From Nocardiopsis prasina DSM 43845 (lineage in GTDB: Bacteria > Actinomycetota > Actinomycetes > Streptosporangiales > Streptosporangiaceae), in contig NZ_ANAE01000194.1 in NCBI RefSeq assembly GCF_000341265.1, positions 28,867 to 73,272 of the forward strand: a stretch of DNA of 44,406 nt, in the 5' to 3' direction. The position numbers and the translations under genes were made by a program. Of this stretch, positions 32,834 to 41,148 are shown in pieces (position 1 is the first letter of the stretch; each line of letters opens with the position of its first letter). A model generated the notes under the pieces. It worked only from the letters and a program-made list of their open reading frames with translations, did no database searches and was not told where the DNA came from.

Positions 32834-33640
32834 ATGAGGATCGACGGTTCCGGGACACTGCGCGCCGGTTGCGTGCTCTGCCCCAATCCAGGCCCGATGA
32901 CGCTGGAGGGCACCAACACCTGGATTCTGCGTGAACCGGGCGCGCGCGGGGTGATGGTCGTCGATCCGGGCCCCCACGACGAGCGCCACCTGGAGCGGGT
33001 GGCGCGGACCGTGCAGGAACAGGGCGCCCAGGTCCAGATGGCCGTGGTGACGCACCGGCACTTCGACCACGCCGAGGGTTCCCGTTACTTCTCGGAACTG
33101 ACCGGTGCGCCCGTGCACGCGGTGGACCCGCAGGTGCGGGTGGGCGGCGCGGGCCTGGAGGACGGTCAGCTGCTCGATGTGGACGGTCTGGAGGTCCGGG
33201 TCATCGCCACGCCGGGGCACACCGACGACTCGGTCTGCCTGCTCGTCGAGGCCGACAGCGCCATCCTGACCGGGGACACCATCCTGGGACACGGCACGAC
33301 GGTGATCGACGGGGACGACGGCCTGGCCCCCTACATGGACTCGCTGTACCGCCTCCGGGGCCTGGTGGAGGAGTACCAGGTGCGGACGCTGCTGCCGGGG
33401 CACGGGCCGATCCTGACCTCGCCGACGGCCGCGCTGACCTCCTACATCGACCACCGTGAGGCGCGTCTGGCGCAGGTGCGGGACGCGGTGGCGGCCGGAG
33501 CGGCGGGGGTCGGGGAGATCATCGACCGCGTCTACCCGGACGTGGTGGAGAGCGTCCGCCCGGCCGCGGCCTCCTCGGTCCGGGCGCAGCTGCGCTACCT
33601 GGCGGTCAAGGGCGAGCTCCCCGAGGGGTTCGAGGAGTAG
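32834..33640 (+). CDS. Metallo-beta-lactamase-fold hydrolase
   Basis: The 268-residue protein has the HxHxDH-type motif THRHFDHAEG, the downstream metal ligands TPGHTDDSVC and LTGDTILGHG, and LLPGHGPIL. The C-terminal winged-helix tail (about 215-268) is that of the LACTB2-like group. It is the counterpart of Rv3677c in the same conserved order before Crp. Members act as hydrolases or single-stranded RNA endonucleases. ATG 32834 has GCGAGGTG in front. A hairpin at 33726 separates it from the convergent crp gene. Confidence 0.9.
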   Translation: MRIDGSGTLRAGCVLCPNPGPMTLEGTNTWILREPGARGVMVVDPGPHDERHLERVARTVQEQGAQVQMAVVTHRHFDHAEGSRYFSELTGAPVHAVDPQVRVGGAGLEDGQLLDVDGLEVRVIATPGHTDDSVCLLVEADSAILTGDTILGHGTTVIDGDDGLAPYMDSLYRLRGLVEEYQVRTLLPGHGPILTSPTAALTSYIDHREARLAQVRDAVAAGAAGVGEIIDRVYPDVVESVRPAAASSVRAQLRYLAVKGELPEGFEE

Positions 33641-33725
33641 GTCCGCGTCCCCGGAGTCGAAGCCCCGGAGTCGAAGCACGGAGCCCACGCGGCCCGGAGA
33701 GCGCCTGAGAGGCCCCTGAAAGCGC

Positions 33726-33757
33726 TGCGGCCGCCACCCCGGAGGGCGGCGGCCGCA
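33726..33757. terminator. Bidirectional terminator between MBL and crp genes
   Basis: TGCGGCCGCC (33726-33735) pairs with GGCGGCCGCA (33748-33757), a 10-bp stem with a 12-base loop. The convergent crp gene ends at 33786. Confidence 0.7.
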
Positions 33758-33785
33758 CAGCGTCTGTGGTTCTGCTGAGGCGTCC

Positions 33786-34469
33786 CTAGCGGGCGCGACG
33801 GCGCATGCGCTCGACATCCAGCAGGACCACGGCCTTGGCCTCGATCCGCAGCCAGCCGCGCAGGGCGAACTCGGCGAGGGCCTTGTTGACCGTCTCACGG
33901 GAGGCGCCCACCAGCTGGGCCAGCTCCTCCTGGGTGAGGTCGTGGTGCACGTGCAGGCCGTCGTCGCCCTCCTTGCCGAACTTGTCGGCGAGTTCGAGCA
34001 GGGCCTTGGCCACGCGGCCGGGCACGTCGGTGAAGACCAGGTCGGCCATCACGTCGTTGGTCCGGCGCAGTCGGGCGGCCAGCGACTTCAGCAGCTGGAG
34101 GCCCACCTGCGGGCGGCTTGACAGGAAGGGCCGCAGGTCGTCGTGGCCGAGCCCGGCGAGCACGGAGTCGGTGACGGCCACGGCGCTCGCGGTGCGCGGG
34201 CGCGGGTCGAACAGCGACAGCTCTCCGAACATCTCGCTGGGGCCGAGCACGCCCAGCAGGTTCTCGCGACCGTCCACGGCCGTGCGGGTCAGCTTCACCT
34301 TCCCGCTGAGGATCACGTACAGGCGGTCGCCCTCGTCACCCTCGTTGAACAGGGTCTGACCGCGACCGAGACGCACCTCGTTCACCGAGGAGCGGAGCGC
34401 GGCCGTGTCCTCCTCGTCCAGCGCCTCGAACAGAGGGGCCTTCCGGAGCACCTCGTTGATCTCGTCCAC
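33786..34469 (-). CDS. crp: Crp/Fnr-family cAMP receptor protein
   Basis: The 227-residue protein has an N-terminal cyclic-nucleotide domain with FGELSLFDPRPRTASAVAV; the RTAS cassette contacts cAMP phosphate. A dimer helix follows, then a winged helix with LTQEELAQLVGASRETVNKALAEF. It matches Crp of M. tuberculosis (Rv3676) and S. coelicolor in sequence and position. GTG 34469 follows TAGGAGGA. A Crp-like box at 34499-34514 lies 30 bases upstream of its start, suggesting autoregulation. Confidence 0.95.
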   Translation of the reverse strand: MDEINEVLRKAPLFEALDEEDTAALRSSVNEVRLGRGQTLFNEGDEGDRLYVILSGKVKLTRTAVDGRENLLGVLGPSEMFGELSLFDPRPRTASAVAVTDSVLAGLGHDDLRPFLSSRPQVGLQLLKSLAARLRRTNDVMADLVFTDVPGRVAKALLELADKFGKEGDDGLHVHHDLTQEELAQLVGASRETVNKALAEFALRGWLRIEAKAVVLLDVERMRRRAR

Positions 34470-34498
34470 ACGTCCTCCTAAAACCTGACCGTCAACAG

Positions 34499-34514
34499 TG
34501 TGACGTATATCGCA
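34499..34514. promoter_or_regulatory. crp: Putative Crp box upstream of crp
   Basis: TGTGACGTATATCGCA matches TGTGA-N6-TCACA with one mismatch in the right half (TCGCA). It lies 30 bases upstream of the crp start codon. The remaining 246 bases up to nth show no gene. Confidence 0.55.
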
Positions 34515-34760
34515 ACCGGGTGGGAAACCAGTTCGTTACCACGGCTAGTCCGCCGGGAGACAACGTGCCCACAACAGCCGACGTCAGCCCATGCGATCCT
34601 AGTCGTTGCCGACTTGGGTCACGGCGTGTCCGCGCCGTACGACCGGACATTGGTTACATAATCTCGGTCACCAGTCGAAACGTCGGCACGCGACCGAATC
34701 CCGGCACCGGTGTGAGTCGACCCGGACGTGCCCCCACGACCGGACGCCTACCCTGTGACG

Positions 34761-35531
34761 ATGTCCCACACTCCAGAGCCCCGTCACACCGCGTCCGAGG
34801 AGGGTGCGGCCGTGCCGGAGAACGCCACGCCCACCGGGGAGAGCCGACTCGCGCTGGTCCGCCGCGCTCGGAAGATGTACCGGGAGCTCTCGGAGCTGTA
34901 CCCGGACGCCCACGCCGAACTGAACTTCACCACCCCGCTGGAGCTCCTGGTCGCGACGATCCTGTCCGCGCAGTGCACGGACAAGCGGGTCAACCTGGTC
35001 ACCCCGGCGCTCTTCGCGCGCTACCCCGACGCCGAGGCCTACGCGTCGGCCAGGCGCGAGGAGCTGGAGGAGATGATCCGTTCGACGGGGTTCTTCCGGG
35101 CCAAGGCCAACAGCCTGTTGGGGCTGGGCCAGGCCCTGTGCGAACGACACGGCGGCGAGGTTCCTGGAAACCTCGCCGACCTGGTCAAACTACCCGGTGT
35201 AGGACGAAAAACCGCAAACGTACTGCTCGGTAACGCCTTCGATGTGCCGGGGATCACCGTGGACACCCACTTCGGCCGACTGGTCCGGCGATTCGGGTGG
35301 ACCGACGAGGAGGACCCGGTCAGGGTCGAACACGCCGTCGGTGAACTCTTCCCGCCCAAGGACTGGACGATGCTCTCCCACCGGGTGGTGTGGCACGGCC
35401 GCCGCGTGTGCCACGCCCGCAGGCCCGCCTGTGGCGCGTGCGGCGTGGCCCGCTGGTGCCCGTCCTACGGGGAGGGGCCCACGGACACCGAGACCGCCAC
35501 CAAACTGCTGCGCATGCGCTCCTTCGCCTGA
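34761..35531 (+). CDS. nth: Endonuclease III
   Basis: The 256-residue protein has the helix-hairpin-helix [17 protein letters not shown] with Lys150, and catalytic Asp168 in ITVDTHFGR. The [4Fe-4S] cluster is made by C217, C224, C227 and C233 (C-x6-C-x2-C-x5-C). It removes oxidised pyrimidines in base-excision repair. It is Rv3674c-like in its genomic position. ATG 34761 is preceded at exactly six bases by TACCCT (34749-34754), a leaderless start. The N-terminal 25 residues are a Ser/Thr/Glu-rich extension not needed for the fold. Confidence 0.95.
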   Translation: MSHTPEPRHTASEEGAAVPENATPTGESRLALVRRARKMYRELSELYPDAHAELNFTTPLELLVATILSAQCTDKRVNLVTPALFARYPDAEAYASARREELEEMIRSTGFFRAKANSLLGLGQALCERHGGEVPGNLADLVKLPGVGRKTANVLLGNAFDVPGITVDTHFGRLVRRFGWTDEEDPVRVEHAVGELFPPKDWTMLSHRVVWHGRRVCHARRPACGACGVARWCPSYGEGPTDTETATKLLRMRSFA

Positions 35532-35587
35532 CCGGCCAGGACCCGGAGACGCGGGCACGGGTCCCGGCAGTTTGTACCCTGAATCAC

Positions 35588-35674
35588 GTGAGTGCGCGCA
35601 CACCGGCTCCCGAGGCGTCCGCACTCGTACAGATGTCGGCGCGACAACCCCCGGAACAGGTTCCCAGCGAATGA
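35588..35674 (+). CDS. 28-residue leaderless upstream ORF coupled to the NUDIX gene
   Basis: TACCCT (35575-35580) lies seven bases before GTG 35588, resembling a leaderless promoter. The frame reads VSARTPAPEASALVQMSARQ and ends at TGA 35672-35674, which overlaps the NUDIX ATG 35671 as ATGA. It may only serve to load ribosomes onto the NUDIX start, which has a poor ribosome site, or it may be a small peptide. The product has no recognisable motif. Confidence 0.4.
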   Translation: MSARTPAPEASALVQMSARQPPEQVPSE

Positions 35675-36324
35675 ACTCGACCCCGCTCTGGCTGTCCGCG
35701 CTCGCGGACGACGCCCGGACGATGCCGGTGCCCAAGCCGATGCGCCCGCCGGAACGGGGCGGCCGCGAGTCCGCCGTGCTCATCCTCTTCGGGGAGACCG
35801 ACCGGGGCCCCGACCTCCTGCTCATCCAGCGCAACGACGGGCTGCGCCGCCACGCTGGCCAGCCCGCCTTTCCCGGCGGGCGGATCGAACCCACCGACGC
35901 CTCACCCGAGGCGGCCGCGCTGCGCGAGGCGGAGGAGGAGACCGGTGCCGTCCCCGCGGGGATCGACGTGGTCGGCCGTCTCCCCGAGCTCTACCTGAGC
36001 TTCAGCGACTTCCGGGTCGCCCCCATCCTCGGCTGGTGGCGCGAACCCTCCGAGGTGCGCGCCGCCGACGCCGGGGAGGTCGCCGCGGTGGCCCGCGTCC
36101 CCGTCGCCGACCTCGCCGACCCCGCGAACAGGGTCAAGGTCCGCTACGGGGGAGGCCCCATGTGGGGGCCGGGGTTCCGGGTGGACGGCATGCTCGTGTG
36201 GGGTTTCACGGGGGCGATCATCGACAGCCTGCTCGTTCTCGGGGGATGGGAACTTCCCTGGCGTGACAGGGGTCTAACAGACGTGTTCGAAGCCACCCCG
36301 CAGGGACTCCGCCCGGTCGGGTAA
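35671..36324 (+). CDS. CoA-type NUDIX hydrolase
   Basis: The 217-residue protein has the CoA pyrophosphatase-like lead LLLIQRNDGLRRHAGQPAFPGGRIEPTD followed by the box EAAALREAEEETGA, with complete REAEEE metal-binding residues. The RRHAGQ-x-AFPGG motif is typical of NudL/CoA diphosphatase relatives. It corresponds to Rv3672c, next to MarP in the same order. ATG 35671 overlaps the stop of a 28-codon upstream frame. Only 23 bases separate it from marP, so they likely form one transcript. Confidence 0.92.
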   Translation: MNSTPLWLSALADDARTMPVPKPMRPPERGGRESAVLILFGETDRGPDLLLIQRNDGLRRHAGQPAFPGGRIEPTDASPEAAALREAEEETGAVPAGIDVVGRLPELYLSFSDFRVAPILGWWREPSEVRAADAGEVAAVARVPVADLADPANRVKVRYGGGPMWGPGFRVDGMLVWGFTGAIIDSLLVLGGWELPWRDRGLTDVFEATPQGLRPVG

Positions 36325-36347
36325 CGCTCACTTCTTGGAGGGCATCC

Positions 36348-37526
36348 GTGCTCGACGCGGTCCTGGTCATCCTGTTGCTGCTCTTCGCGGTGACCGGCTA
36401 CCGGCAGGGGTTCATCGTCGGCGTCTTCAGCTTCGTCGGCTTCATCGGCGGCGGGATCGTCGCGGCGCTCACCGCGCCCGGGCTCATCCAGGAGTGGGTG
36501 GCCGACCCCGGGCGCCAGGCCCTGCTGGCCATCGCCGTGGTGTTCCTCTCCGCCGCCCTGGGCCAGTTCCTCGCGTCCTACCTGGGCACCATGGTGCGCA
36601 ACAAGGTCACGTGGGACTCGGCGCGCGTCGTGGACGCGCTCGGCGGCGCGGTGGTCAGCGGGATCTCGGTGCTGCTGGTCGCCTGGTTCATCGGCAGCAC
36701 GGTGGCCAACTCGGCCCTGCCGTACGTGTCCCAGCAGGTCAAGGAGTCACGCATCCTCCAGGCGGTGGACTCGCTGATGCCGGACGCCGCGCACCAGGGC
36801 TTCTCGACCTTCCGCCGGGTGGTGGACCAGAGCGCCTTCCCGCAGGTGTTCAGCGGCCTCGGTACGGGCGAACTCGCCGAGGTGGACCCGCCCGACCCCG
36901 ACGTCCTCACCACACCGGAGCTCATCGAGTCCAGCCGCAGTGTGGTCAAGGTGCTCGGTACCGCCCCCTCCTGCCAGCGGCGGGTGGAGGGCACCGGCTT
37001 CGCCTACGGCCAGGACCGCATCATGACCAACGCCCACGTGGTCGCCGGGGTCACCGAGGACCTGCGCGTGGTCACCCGGGACGGGCACCAGCTGGAGGCC
37101 ACCCTGGTGCTGTTCGACGCCCAGCAGGACCTGGCCGTGCTGCACGTGCCCGGAATGGACCTGGAGCCCCTGGACTTCAACGCTGAGGCGGTTCAGGGAG
37201 ACGACGCCGTCGTGGCGGGCTTCCCGCGCAACAGCGGGTTCACCGCGGTCCCGGCGCGCATCCGCGCCAAGCAGACCGCGCAGGGCTCGGACTTCTACCA
37301 CGCGCAACAGGTGAGCCGGGAGATCTACCAGGTGCGTGCGGTGGTGCGCCCCGGCAACTCCGGCGGCCCGCTGCTCGCCCCCGACGGCACCGTGTACGGA
37401 GTGGTGTTCGCCGCGGCCACCAACGAGGACGAGACCGGCTATGTGCTGACCGCCGACGAGGTCGCGGCCAACGCGGAAGAGGGGCTGACCGCCACCGCGG
37501 AGGTCTCGTCCCAGACCTGCGACTGA
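36348..37526 (+). CDS. marP: MarP-like membrane-anchored serine protease
   Basis: The 392-residue protein has an N-terminal CvpA-like membrane domain with about four helices (residues 1-125) and a chymotrypsin-like periplasmic protease domain. The triad is His230 (MTNAHVV), Asp261 (AQQDLAVL) and Ser338 (RPGNSGGPL). Two cysteines, Cys209 and Cys391, are placed as in the structural disulfide of M. tuberculosis MarP (Rv3671c). MarP is needed for acid and oxidative tolerance through cell-wall hydrolase activation (established for mycobacteria). GTG 36348 follows TGGAGGG. A long hairpin follows the stop. Confidence 0.94.
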   Translation: MLDAVLVILLLLFAVTGYRQGFIVGVFSFVGFIGGGIVAALTAPGLIQEWVADPGRQALLAIAVVFLSAALGQFLASYLGTMVRNKVTWDSARVVDALGGAVVSGISVLLVAWFIGSTVANSALPYVSQQVKESRILQAVDSLMPDAAHQGFSTFRRVVDQSAFPQVFSGLGTGELAEVDPPDPDVLTTPELIESSRSVVKVLGTAPSCQRRVEGTGFAYGQDRIMTNAHVVAGVTEDLRVVTRDGHQLEATLVLFDAQQDLAVLHVPGMDLEPLDFNAEAVQGDDAVVAGFPRNSGFTAVPARIRAKQTAQGSDFYHAQQVSREIYQVRAVVRPGNSGGPLLAPDGTVYGVVFAAATNEDETGYVLTADEVAANAEEGLTATAEVSSQTCD

Positions 37527-37555
37527 GCGCGGTCGGGGCGGGAGCCCCACGGACG

Positions 37556-37594
37556 ACGAGGGGGCGCCTCCCGGTGCGGGAGGCGCCCCCTCGT
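37556..37594. terminator. Strong bidirectional terminator
   Basis: Two 17-base arms (37556-37572 and 37578-37594) are exactly complementary around a 5-base loop. It separates marP from the convergent anti-sigma gene. Confidence 0.85.
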
Positions 37595-37604
37595 GACGTG
37601 AGGC

Positions 37605-38159
37605 CTAGTTCGAGCTCGGGTTCTGGGTCTGGTCCGCGTGGAGCGGCCAGCTCATCCGGACCACCGTGCCCGATTCCTCGGGTTCGATGCTCACCTCGTC
37701 CGCGAGGCCGGTGATCACCGCCAGGCCGAGGCCGGGGGAGAAACCGGAGATCCCGCCGGGAGGGGTGTCCTCGCCGTCCAGGAAGAGGCCGTCGAGCAAC
37801 GGCTCCAGGCGGTGTGGCGTCTCCTCGGTGTCCTTCGCGGGGGCACGGTCGGAGACGACCACCTCGAAGCGTCGTGTCGCGCTCCCGGTGGAGCCCGGCA
37901 TCGGGTTCGAGGCGTCGGTACTGGGGTCCGTCGCCGGATCGGGTCCGCTGCCGTCGATCAGCTGGAGTTGGATCGGCTGCGTGGGGCAGTGCAGCTTGTG
38001 CGCCGCGACCGCCCGTGAGCAGGCCTCACCGACCGCCAGCCTGATCTCGTCGATCGCGGAGGCGGCGATACCCGCCCGACGCGCGACGGTCGCGGCCATG
38101 AGCCGAGCCGTACGCACGTGGGCCGGGAGCGCGCTGATCGTGAGCGTGATGGTTGCCAT
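37605..38159 (-). CDS. Anti-sigma factor kinase (RsbW/SpoIIAB-like, BldG partner)
   Basis: The 184-residue protein has a GHKL ATPase N-box helix DEIRLAVGEACSRAV and a glycine box GLGLAVITGLADEV; strand VVVSDRAP lies between. A Pro/Asp/Ser-rich loop (about 70-95) is inserted in the middle. The order bldG followed by this gene is that of S. coelicolor bldG-SCO3548. It should phosphorylate BldG and bind sigma factors. It is in the same operon, 13 bases after bldG. ATG 38159 is used. Confidence 0.9.
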   Translation of the reverse strand: MATITLTISALPAHVRTARLMAATVARRAGIAASAIDEIRLAVGEACSRAVAAHKLHCPTQPIQLQLIDGSGPDPATDPSTDASNPMPGSTGSATRRFEVVVSDRAPAKDTEETPHRLEPLLDGLFLDGEDTPPGGISGFSPGLGLAVITGLADEVSIEPEESGTVVRMSWPLHADQTQNPSSN

Positions 38160-38172
38160 CGCTCGCTCTGGG

Positions 38173-38520
38173 TTACTTCGACGAACGCTTGTCGATGGCT
38201 TCCTGCACAGAGCCGTGGATACCGAACACCTTGGTCAGCCCGGTGATCCGGAAGATCTTCAGAATCCGCTCCTGGGTGCAGACCAGGTCCAGGGTCCCGT
38301 CGTGAGCACGGACCCGCTTCAACCCGCCCACAAGCACACCGAGGCCCGTCGAGTCCAGGAACTCCACCTTCTCCATGTTGACCACGAGGTGGAAGTTGCC
38401 CTTGTTGACCAGGTCGATCAGCAGCTCGCGGAGCCGGGGCGCGGTATAGACATCGATCTCACCCTCAACGACGACGATCTCGGTGTCGCCCTCGGTGTAA
38501 TGATCAAGCTTCAAATCCAC
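38173..38520 (-). CDS. bldG: Anti-sigma factor antagonist BldG (STAS domain)
   Basis: The 115-residue protein is nearly a textbook Bld[19 protein letters not shown], then [22 protein letters not shown], then [16 protein letters not shown]. Ser57 in DSTG is the phosphorylation site. BldG controls aerial growth and antibiotic production in Streptomyces by switching the stress sigma factors through its partner kinase. GTG 38520 follows GGAGG. Two tandem 10-base repeats (CGCGAAATAT and CGCGAAGTAT) sit directly upstream. It diverges from the helicase gene, as in Streptomyces. Confidence 0.96.
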   Translation of the reverse strand: MDLKLDHYTEGDTEIVVVEGEIDVYTAPRLRELLIDLVNKGNFHLVVNMEKVEFLDSTGLGVLVGGLKRVRAHDGTLDLVCTQERILKIFRITGLTKVFGIHGSVQEAIDKRSSK

Positions 38521-38539
38521 AAGTCCTCCAGCGCCGAAC

Positions 38540-38559
38540 CGCGAAATATCGCGAAGTAT
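38540..38559. promoter_or_regulatory. Tandem 10-mer repeat upstream of bldG
   Basis: CGCGAAATAT (38540-38549) is directly followed by CGCGAAGTAT (38550-38559). The period of ten bases is one helical turn. It lies 20-40 bases upstream of the bldG start, overlapping the likely -10 on the minus strand. The remaining 194 bases to the helicase show no gene. Confidence 0.45.
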
Positions 38560-38753
38560 CTCTGCCGGGCGTTACCCCACCAGCACGCATTCAACCACGG
38601 GTGTCGCTAATGTCTGCCCGCCATGCACGCGCAAACGGCGACCCCGCGCCACTCCTACCCCGGATGTCACACTGAAACCGACGTCGAGCGGTGCCCCGAA
38701 CCTCGGAACGAGGGCGGACGACTCGCGAACGTGTCCAGTGAGGAGGGGACTCG

Positions 38754-41045
38754 ATGAGGCGATCGGAGCCCGCGCTCCCCGGCGTGTGGCGTGACGACAC
38801 CCGGTACCCGCAGGTCACCCACATCGAGCATGTGGCCCGGAACGCGGGAGTGAGTGGGGACTGGCCTGAGTGGACAGCCCCCCATCTGGTCGAACGACTG
38901 GCCGAACGGGGGATCACGGGTCCGTGGTCCCACCAGGCAGCCGCCGCCGACCTCGCACGCTCGGGCCGTGATGTGATCATAGCCACGGGCACCGCCTCGG
39001 GGAAGTCGCTCGCCTTCCTTATGCCCGCTGTGGACGCCGTTGACTCAGGGGAAACGGTGCTCTACCTCTCTCCCACGAAAGCGCTTTCCCAGGACCAGCT
39101 CAGATGGATTACGGACCTGGGACTTTCGGGCATGCGCGCGGCCGTCTACGACGGCGACACCACCCCCGAGGAGCGCTCCTGGGTGCGCGAGCACGGGAAC
39201 TACGTCCTGACCAACCCGGACATGCTGCACCACGGCATCCTGCCCCGGCACGGGGCGTGGTCGAGGTTCCTGCGACGGCTCCGCTACGTGGTGATCGACG
39301 AGGCCCACCGGTACCGGGGGGTCTTCGGCTCGCACGTGGCCCAGATCCTGCGGCGTCTGCGCAGGCTGTGCGCCCGCTACCGCTCCGAGCCGGTGTTCGT
39401 CCTGGCCTCGGCCACCTCGGGATCACCCGCCGAGAGCGCCACCCGGCTGACCGGCGTCCCGGTCACCGCCGTGAGCGAGGACGGTTCTCCCCGGCCGGGG
39501 ATGTCCGTCGCGCTGGTCGAGCCGGAGCTCACCGACCTCACCGGCGAGCACGGCGCGCCGATTCGCCGCACCGCGCCCTCGCAGGCCGCCGAGATGCTCG
39601 TCGACCTGGTACGGGACGGGGTCCGGACGCTGGTGTTCGTGCGTTCGCGCCAGGGCGCGGAGGTGGTCGCGATGAACGCCCAGAGGATGCTGACCGAGGA
39701 CGGCGAGCACGACCTGGCCGGACGGGTCGCCGCCTACCGGGGCGGATACCTGGCCGGTGAGCGGCGCGAACTCGAGGAGGCCCTGAGATCGGGGGAGCTC
39801 CTCGGCCTGGCCAGCACGAACGCCCTGGAACTGGGTGTGGACATCAGCGGTCTGGACGCCGTGCTCATCGCGGGTTGGCCGGGCACGCTGGCGTCGCTGT
39901 GGCAGCAGGCGGGCCGCGCCGGGCGGCGCGGGGAGGACGCCCTGGCGGTGTTCATCGCGCGCGACGACCCCCTGGACACGTATCTCGCCCACCACCCCGA
40001 GGCCATTTTCGGGCGCTCCGTGGAGGCGACCGTCCTTGATCCGGAAAACCCGCACATCCTCGGCCCGCACCTGTGCGCGGCCGCCCAGGAGCTCCCGATC
40101 ACGCGTGAGGACCTCGCCCTCTTCGGGGAGACCACCGAGGGCCAACTCGCCGAACTCGTGGACCGGGGACTGCTGAGGAAGCGCCCGAGGGGCTGGTTCT
40201 GGACCAGTCACGAACGGGCAAGCGACCTCGCCGATATCCGTGGTGCGGGTGGGCCTCCGGTCCAGATCGTCGACACCGCCAGCGGACAGCTGCTCGGGGA
40301 GATCGACGAGGCCGCCGCGCACGGAACCGTCCACGCCGGGGCGGTCTACCTCCACCGGGGCGCGACCTACCTGGTCGACGACCTCGACCTGGACGAGGGG
40401 GTGGCCCTGGTGCACGCCGCCGAGCCGCCCTACAGCACCTGGTCCCGGGACACCACGGACATCACGGTGCGGTCGGTGCTCCGTGAGGAGGCCTGGCCGA
40501 GCGGGGCGAAGGTCTGCTTCGGCGAGGTCGAGGTGGTCCGCCAGGTGGTGGGCTTCCTCAAACGGGACGTGCGCACCGGCTCCGTCCTGGGCGAACAGTC
40601 CCTGGACATGCCCGAACGCACCCTCCAGACCCGCGCGGTGTGGTGGACCCTGCCCCGGGAGGGGGAGGACCGGCTGCGCGGGGAGGACGTCGCCCTCCTG
40701 GGGGCCGCGCACGCCGCCGAACACGCGGCGATCGGCCTGCTGCCCCTGCTCGCCACCTGCGACCGCTGGGACATCGGCGGGGTGTCCACCGCCCTGCACG
40801 GGGACACCGGGAAGCTGACGGTGTTCGTCTACGACGGCTACGAGGGCGGCGCGGGGTTCGCCGAACGCGGCTACGCGGCGGCCCGGGAGTGGCTCGGCGC
40901 CACCCGGGCGGCCATCGCCGACTGCGAGTGCGAACAGGGCTGCCCCTCGTGCATCCAGTCGCCCAAGTGCGGCACCGGCAACGAGCCCCTGAGCAAGTCA
41001 GGCGCCCTGCGCCTCCTCGACGAGGTCCTGGGCGCCGCGAGCTGA
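38754..41045 (+). CDS. DEAD/DEAH-box helicase with C-terminal DUF1998 (MrfA/YprA-like)
   Basis: The 763-residue protein starts with a short domain and WSHQAAAADLARSGRDVIIATGTASGKS, the Q motif and Walker A. YLSPTKALSQDQL, VLTNPDMLHHGILP, VIDEAHRYRG and VLASATS are motifs Ia-III. The second RecA lobe has VFVRSRQGAE, LASTNALELGVDISGLDAV and QQAGRAGRRG (motif VI). The C-terminus has four cysteines in CECEQGCPSCIQSPKCGTGNE, a zinc site of the DUF1998 kind. The group acts on DNA damage (MrfA in Bacillus). The gene neighbours bldG and Tad-like genes in many actinobacteria, as here. ATG 38754 has TGAGGAGG ahead. Confidence 0.95.
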   Translation: MRRSEPALPGVWRDDTRYPQVTHIEHVARNAGVSGDWPEWTAPHLVERLAERGITGPWSHQAAAADLARSGRDVIIATGTASGKSLAFLMPAVDAVDSGETVLYLSPTKALSQDQLRWITDLGLSGMRAAVYDGDTTPEERSWVREHGNYVLTNPDMLHHGILPRHGAWSRFLRRLRYVVIDEAHRYRGVFGSHVAQILRRLRRLCARYRSEPVFVLASATSGSPAESATRLTGVPVTAVSEDGSPRPGMSVALVEPELTDLTGEHGAPIRRTAPSQAAEMLVDLVRDGVRTLVFVRSRQGAEVVAMNAQRMLTEDGEHDLAGRVAAYRGGYLAGERRELEEALRSGELLGLASTNALELGVDISGLDAVLIAGWPGTLASLWQQAGRAGRRGEDALAVFIARDDPLDTYLAHHPEAIFGRSVEATVLDPENPHILGPHLCAAAQELPITREDLALFGETTEGQLAELVDRGLLRKRPRGWFWTSHERASDLADIRGAGGPPVQIVDTASGQLLGEIDEAAAHGTVHAGAVYLHRGATYLVDDLDLDEGVALVHAAEPPYSTWSRDTTDITVRSVLREEAWPSGAKVCFGEVEVVRQVVGFLKRDVRTGSVLGEQSLDMPERTLQTRAVWWTLPREGEDRLRGEDVALLGAAHAAEHAAIGLLPLLATCDRWDIGGVSTALHGDTGKLTVFVYDGYEGGAGFAERGYAAAREWLGATRAAIADCECEQGCPSCIQSPKCGTGNEPLSKSGALRLLDEVLGAAS

Positions 41046-41046
41046 G

Positions 41047-41055
41047 TTGTCCACA
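41047..41055 (+). promoter_or_regulatory. Single consensus DnaA box
   Basis: TTGTCCACA directly follows the helicase stop. It is also part of a short inverted repeat, GTTGTCC (41046-41052) and GGACAAC (41062-41068). It may be a weak terminator instead of a DnaA site. Confidence 0.3.
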
Positions 41056-41148
41056 GGCTGGGGACAACGCCTTCCCCTCCACCAGAGGACACCGCACTCT
41101 GGAAGGACCGGGCGGAACCTCCTCCTCCCGGACCACCAGGGAGGTCCC

